Source of the DNA: Streptomyces scopuliridis RB72
Lineage (GTDB): Bacteria > Actinomycetota > Actinomycetes > Streptomycetales > Streptomycetaceae
NCBI RefSeq assembly: GCF_000718095.1
Contig: NZ_JOEI01000012.1
Span: 62,001 to 126,000 of the forward strand
Length of the DNA: 64,000 nucleotides
Direction: 5' to 3'
The position numbers and the translations under genes were made by a program. The notes below the pieces were generated by a model, which did not search any database, was not told the origin of the DNA, and was given only the letters and a program-made list of their open reading frames with translations. This document shows, piece by piece, positions 61,863-64,000 of the stretch. Every line of letters begins with the position of its first letter. Position 1 is the first letter of the stretch.

Positions 61863-63194
61863 ATGGGCGTCACGGGTTCCTTCCCCGACTCGACGGGGAG
61901 GCCACCGGGACCGGTGATGGACCGGGACGAGGTGGACCGCGCCCTGTCACGCCTCGAAGCGGAGTACGAGGCGATCGAGACGTCGCTGCTCGCCCTCCAG
62001 GACCACGCGGGCCGCAGACTCCTCGAAGGCGCCGAGCTGACCGGCGTCACCAGGGACCGCTGGGCCTCCGCCGAGCTGTCGATCACCCTGCTCTGGACGT
62101 ACTTCGACAGCTACACCGCGGCGCTGAACGGGGCGCGCGAGGCGCGCGCCAGACGGCGCTGGCCCAACCGCGACGATCTGCTGGAGCTGACGGAGGCACT
62201 GCGCGGCCGTGCTGTCGTGATCGCGGGCGCCGCCGGGCAGCGGCCCGCGTCCCTCACGGGACCGGCGAAGCTCTCCGAGCGCTTCACGCTCGCGGAGCTG
62301 GTGGCCAGGATGAACGAGCTGTACGCGTCATCCCTGGACATGGTCGTGGCCGCCGACTCGGTGTGGTCCGCGCTGCCCGCGCGCATCGATCTGCTCTCCG
62401 CGGAGCTGCGGCGCACCCGCTCGCTGGCGCACTCCGTCGGCGTACGGCCCGGCGAGCATCCGGCCGGTGACGACCTGGAGTCGATCACGCGGGAACTGAG
62501 CACGCTGCGCGACCAGGTGATCTCCGATCCGCTGGCGTTCTGGCGGCCCGCGCCCGGCAGTTCGGCGCCGGGCGGCGGCCGTCCCGACACCGAGCGGTAC
62601 GACCGGGCCGCCCGCGCGCTGGAGGACGTACGGCGCGAGATCGAGGCGGTCCTGCGAGTGCGCCAGGACTCCGAGGAACGGCTGATGCGGCTGCGGGACG
62701 TACTGTCGCGCGCGGACCGTACGCTCACCGAGGCCCGGTCGGCGCGCGGCGAGGTGCTGGCGAAGATCGCCGCCTCCGAGGTGCCCGCGGTGAGCGGTCC
62801 GCCGACGGCCCTTCAGGAACGGCTCTCGACCGCCGCCGAGTACCGCAGACACGCCCAGTGGCACCGGCTCTCGCCGCTCCTGGAGTCGCTGGAGCGGGAC
62901 GCCGAGGACGAACTGCTGCGGGCCCGCGAGTCCTTGACCGCGGTCACGGCACCGCTGGCGGTCCGCGCGGAGCTGCGCGGCCGGCTGGACGCCTACAAGG
63001 CGAAGGTCGCCCGGCACGGACTGGCCGAGGACCCGGTGCTGATCGAACGGTACGACGCGGCGCGCCGGATGCTGTGGAGCGCGCCGTGCGATCTGCGCGT
63101 GGCCGAGGAGGCGGTGCTGCGCTATCAGCGGGCGGCGGCGGATGTGCTGGTCCCCCGCGGGCCCGGACCCGCGGACCGCAGGGGGGACTCATGA
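61863..63194 (+). CDS. Cytosolic coiled-coil protein in the pknG operon
   Basis: A 443-residue hydrophilic protein, Ala/Arg/Glu/Leu-rich and almost wholly helical, with no signal or membrane segment. Strong heptad-like stretches are at about 20-60, 180-235 and 245-300 (ALEDVRREIEAVLRVRQDSE). The family is unknown to me. It lies between the glnH-like gene and pknG, and 46 bases separate its stop from pknG. A scaffold or substrate for PknG is a reasonable inference. ATG 61863 follows GGAGAGGTG; ATG 61917 is the alternative. Confidence 0.78.
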   Translation: MGVTGSFPDSTGRPPGPVMDRDEVDRALSRLEAEYEAIETSLLALQDHAGRRLLEGAELTGVTRDRWASAELSITLLWTYFDSYTAALNGAREARARRRWPNRDDLLELTEALRGRAVVIAGAAGQRPASLTGPAKLSERFTLAELVARMNELYASSLDMVVAADSVWSALPARIDLLSAELRRTRSLAHSVGVRPGEHPAGDDLESITRELSTLRDQVISDPLAFWRPAPGSSAPGGGRPDTERYDRAARALEDVRREIEAVLRVRQDSEERLMRLRDVLSRADRTLTEARSARGEVLAKIAASEVPAVSGPPTALQERLSTAAEYRRHAQWHRLSPLLESLERDAEDELLRARESLTAVTAPLAVRAELRGRLDAYKAKVARHGLAEDPVLIERYDAARRMLWSAPCDLRVAEEAVLRYQRAAADVLVPRGPGPADRRGDS

Positions 63195-63240
63195 CGGAGC
63201 GAGGCGCGACAGGGATGTCAGCGGGCCGACGGGGGGACAG

Positions 63241-64000
63241 ATGAGCGGGACGAACGCATGCCAGCGCCCCGGCTGCGAGGGTTCGTACGAAGACATGGGC
63301 GGCGGTGAGCTGTACTGCGACACCTGCGGTCTGGCGCCCGTCGTCTCACCCAACGGATCGCTGTCCTCGCCGCCCACCGGCATCACGGGCGGCGGCCGGA
63401 GCAGCGGTTCCGGGCGTGGCTCGTCCTCGCGCTCGTCGTCCGGCTCCTCCGCACGGGCCTCCTCGCGGAGTTCCTCACGCTCCTCCACGTCCCGGCGCTC
63501 GGTCTCCGGCCGGCTCTCGCGCACGCTCTCCGGGCGGCTGTCGACCCAGTCGGTGTCGGTACGCAGCTCCGGCTCGTCCACGGCCGCGTCGGGCCGTAAC
63601 CGGCTGGGCGCGGGCCTTGTCTCCGTACCGGACGTACCGCGCCCGGACCCGCGCTCCGCGGTGATGGAGCACCCGGAAGTGCCCGAGCGCAAGCGGTTCT
63701 GCTCGCGCTCGGACTGCGGGGCGCCGGTGGGCCGTGCGCGCGGGGACCGGCCGGGGCGGACGGAAGGGTTCTGCACCAAGTGCGGGCACCCGTACTCGTT
63801 CGTGCCGAAGCTGCACGAGGGCAATATCGTGCACGGCCAGTACGAGGTGGTGGGGTGTCTGGCCCACGGCGGTCTGGGCTGGGTCTATCTCGCGATCGAC
63901 CGCGCGGTCTCGGACCGCTGGGTGGTCCTCAAGGGTCTGCTGGACACCGGCGACCAGGACGCCATGGAGGCGGCGATCTCCGAGCGCCGCTTCCTCGCGG
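63241..64000 (+). CDS. pknG: PknG-type serine/threonine protein kinase (5' part only)
   Basis: The first 253 codons are present; the gene runs off the right edge. A zinc ribbon (C7, C12, C26, C29) opens the protein. Residues about 48-120 are a Ser/Arg-rich low-complexity stretch (RSSSGSSARASSRSS). A second, rubredoxin-like metal site follows (C154, C159, C178, C181; GFCTKCGHPY), as in mycobacterial PknG. The kinase domain starts near 200 with EVVGCLAHGGLGWVYLAID and the ATP Lys231 (VVLKGLL). PknG is a soluble kinase controlling 2-oxoglutarate dehydrogenase through GarA. ATG 63241 follows GGGGGGA. The C-terminal TPR domain is outside the window. Confidence 0.9.
   Translation, partial: MSGTNACQRPGCEGSYEDMGGGELYCDTCGLAPVVSPNGSLSSPPTGITGGGRSSGSGRGSSSRSSSGSSARASSRSSSRSSTSRRSVSGRLSRTLSGRLSTQSVSVRSSGSSTAASGRNRLGAGLVSVPDVPRPDPRSAVMEHPEVPERKRFCSRSDCGAPVGRARGDRPGRTEGFCTKCGHPYSFVPKLHEGNIVHGQYEVVGCLAHGGLGWVYLAIDRAVSDRWVVLKGLLDTGDQDAMEAAISERRFLA

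Noticed and set aside
63191..63242. 17-codon frame MTERGATGMSAGRRGDR overlapping the start of pknG
   Set aside because: Short, no SD of its own beyond the overlap, and it ends on the pknG start; most likely chance.

Overview
This is high-GC (about 70% or more) actinobacterial DNA with Streptomyces-type codon use, many GTG starts and strong Shine-Dalgarno (SD) sequences. Gene content and order (rodA-mrdA-mreDCB, ndk, folC, valS, the clp-tig block, sodF with a nickel box, two pepN genes, asd, malQ, the csn chitosan-oligosaccharide operon, a pknG operon) agree with what I recall of the SCO26xx core region of Streptomyces coelicolor. I see no prophage, insertion sequence, integrase, rRNA or CRISPR array; most of the window is core chromosome.

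Layout. Bases 1-5300, minus strand: the cell-wall elongation cluster, transcribed mreB>mreC>mreD>mrdA>rodA. Bases 5500-10600, minus: valS, folC, a DUF4233-type membrane protein and ndk. Bases 10750-16000: a Pro/Gly/Gln/Tyr-rich membrane protein, then tig, clpP1, clpP2 and clpX on the minus strand with a probable ClgR box. The clpX frame is open, but about 106 codons are missing, covering Walker A, the GYVG pore loop and the start of Walker B. Bases 16200-25500: tRNA-Pro and tRNA-Gly, a small membrane protein, an acyltransferase, a CPA2 antiporter, a SpoIIE-type phosphatase, an Eis-like acetyltransferase, a Nei glycosylase, rpiB and an amino-acid permease.

Bases 25450-29000: a secreted serine hydrolase facing a two-component system that has collapsed. 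A truncated histidine kinase is joined out of frame to the last part of its response regulator; bioY follows. Bases 29200-43640: sodF under a Nur box, a Rv2466c-like mycothiol oxidoreductase, two M1 aminopeptidases, a PD-(D/E)xK-like protein, a large subtilase, asd, and an MFS exporter beside a 29-codon LysR remnant. Bases 43800-51900: a small membrane protein, a repeat peptide upstream of malQ, a GH84 hexosaminidase, an HNH nuclease and an MscS channel. Bases 51970-58920: the csnR-csnE-F-G-H-K operon with a palindromic operator just past its promoter. It should import glucosamine oligosaccharides, hydrolyse them and phosphorylate the sugar. Bases 59200-64000: a glnX-like membrane sensor, a GlnH-like binding protein, a coiled-coil protein and the start of pknG, resembling the mycobacterial GlnX-GlnH-PknG amino-acid-sensing system with one extra protein.

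Two patterns cut across the genes. First, three genes or gene pairs (clpX, the kinase/regulator pair, the LysR gene) have lost internal segments with the flanks left intact. Second, short tandem duplications of 9-20 bp repeatedly lie on or just after stop codons.
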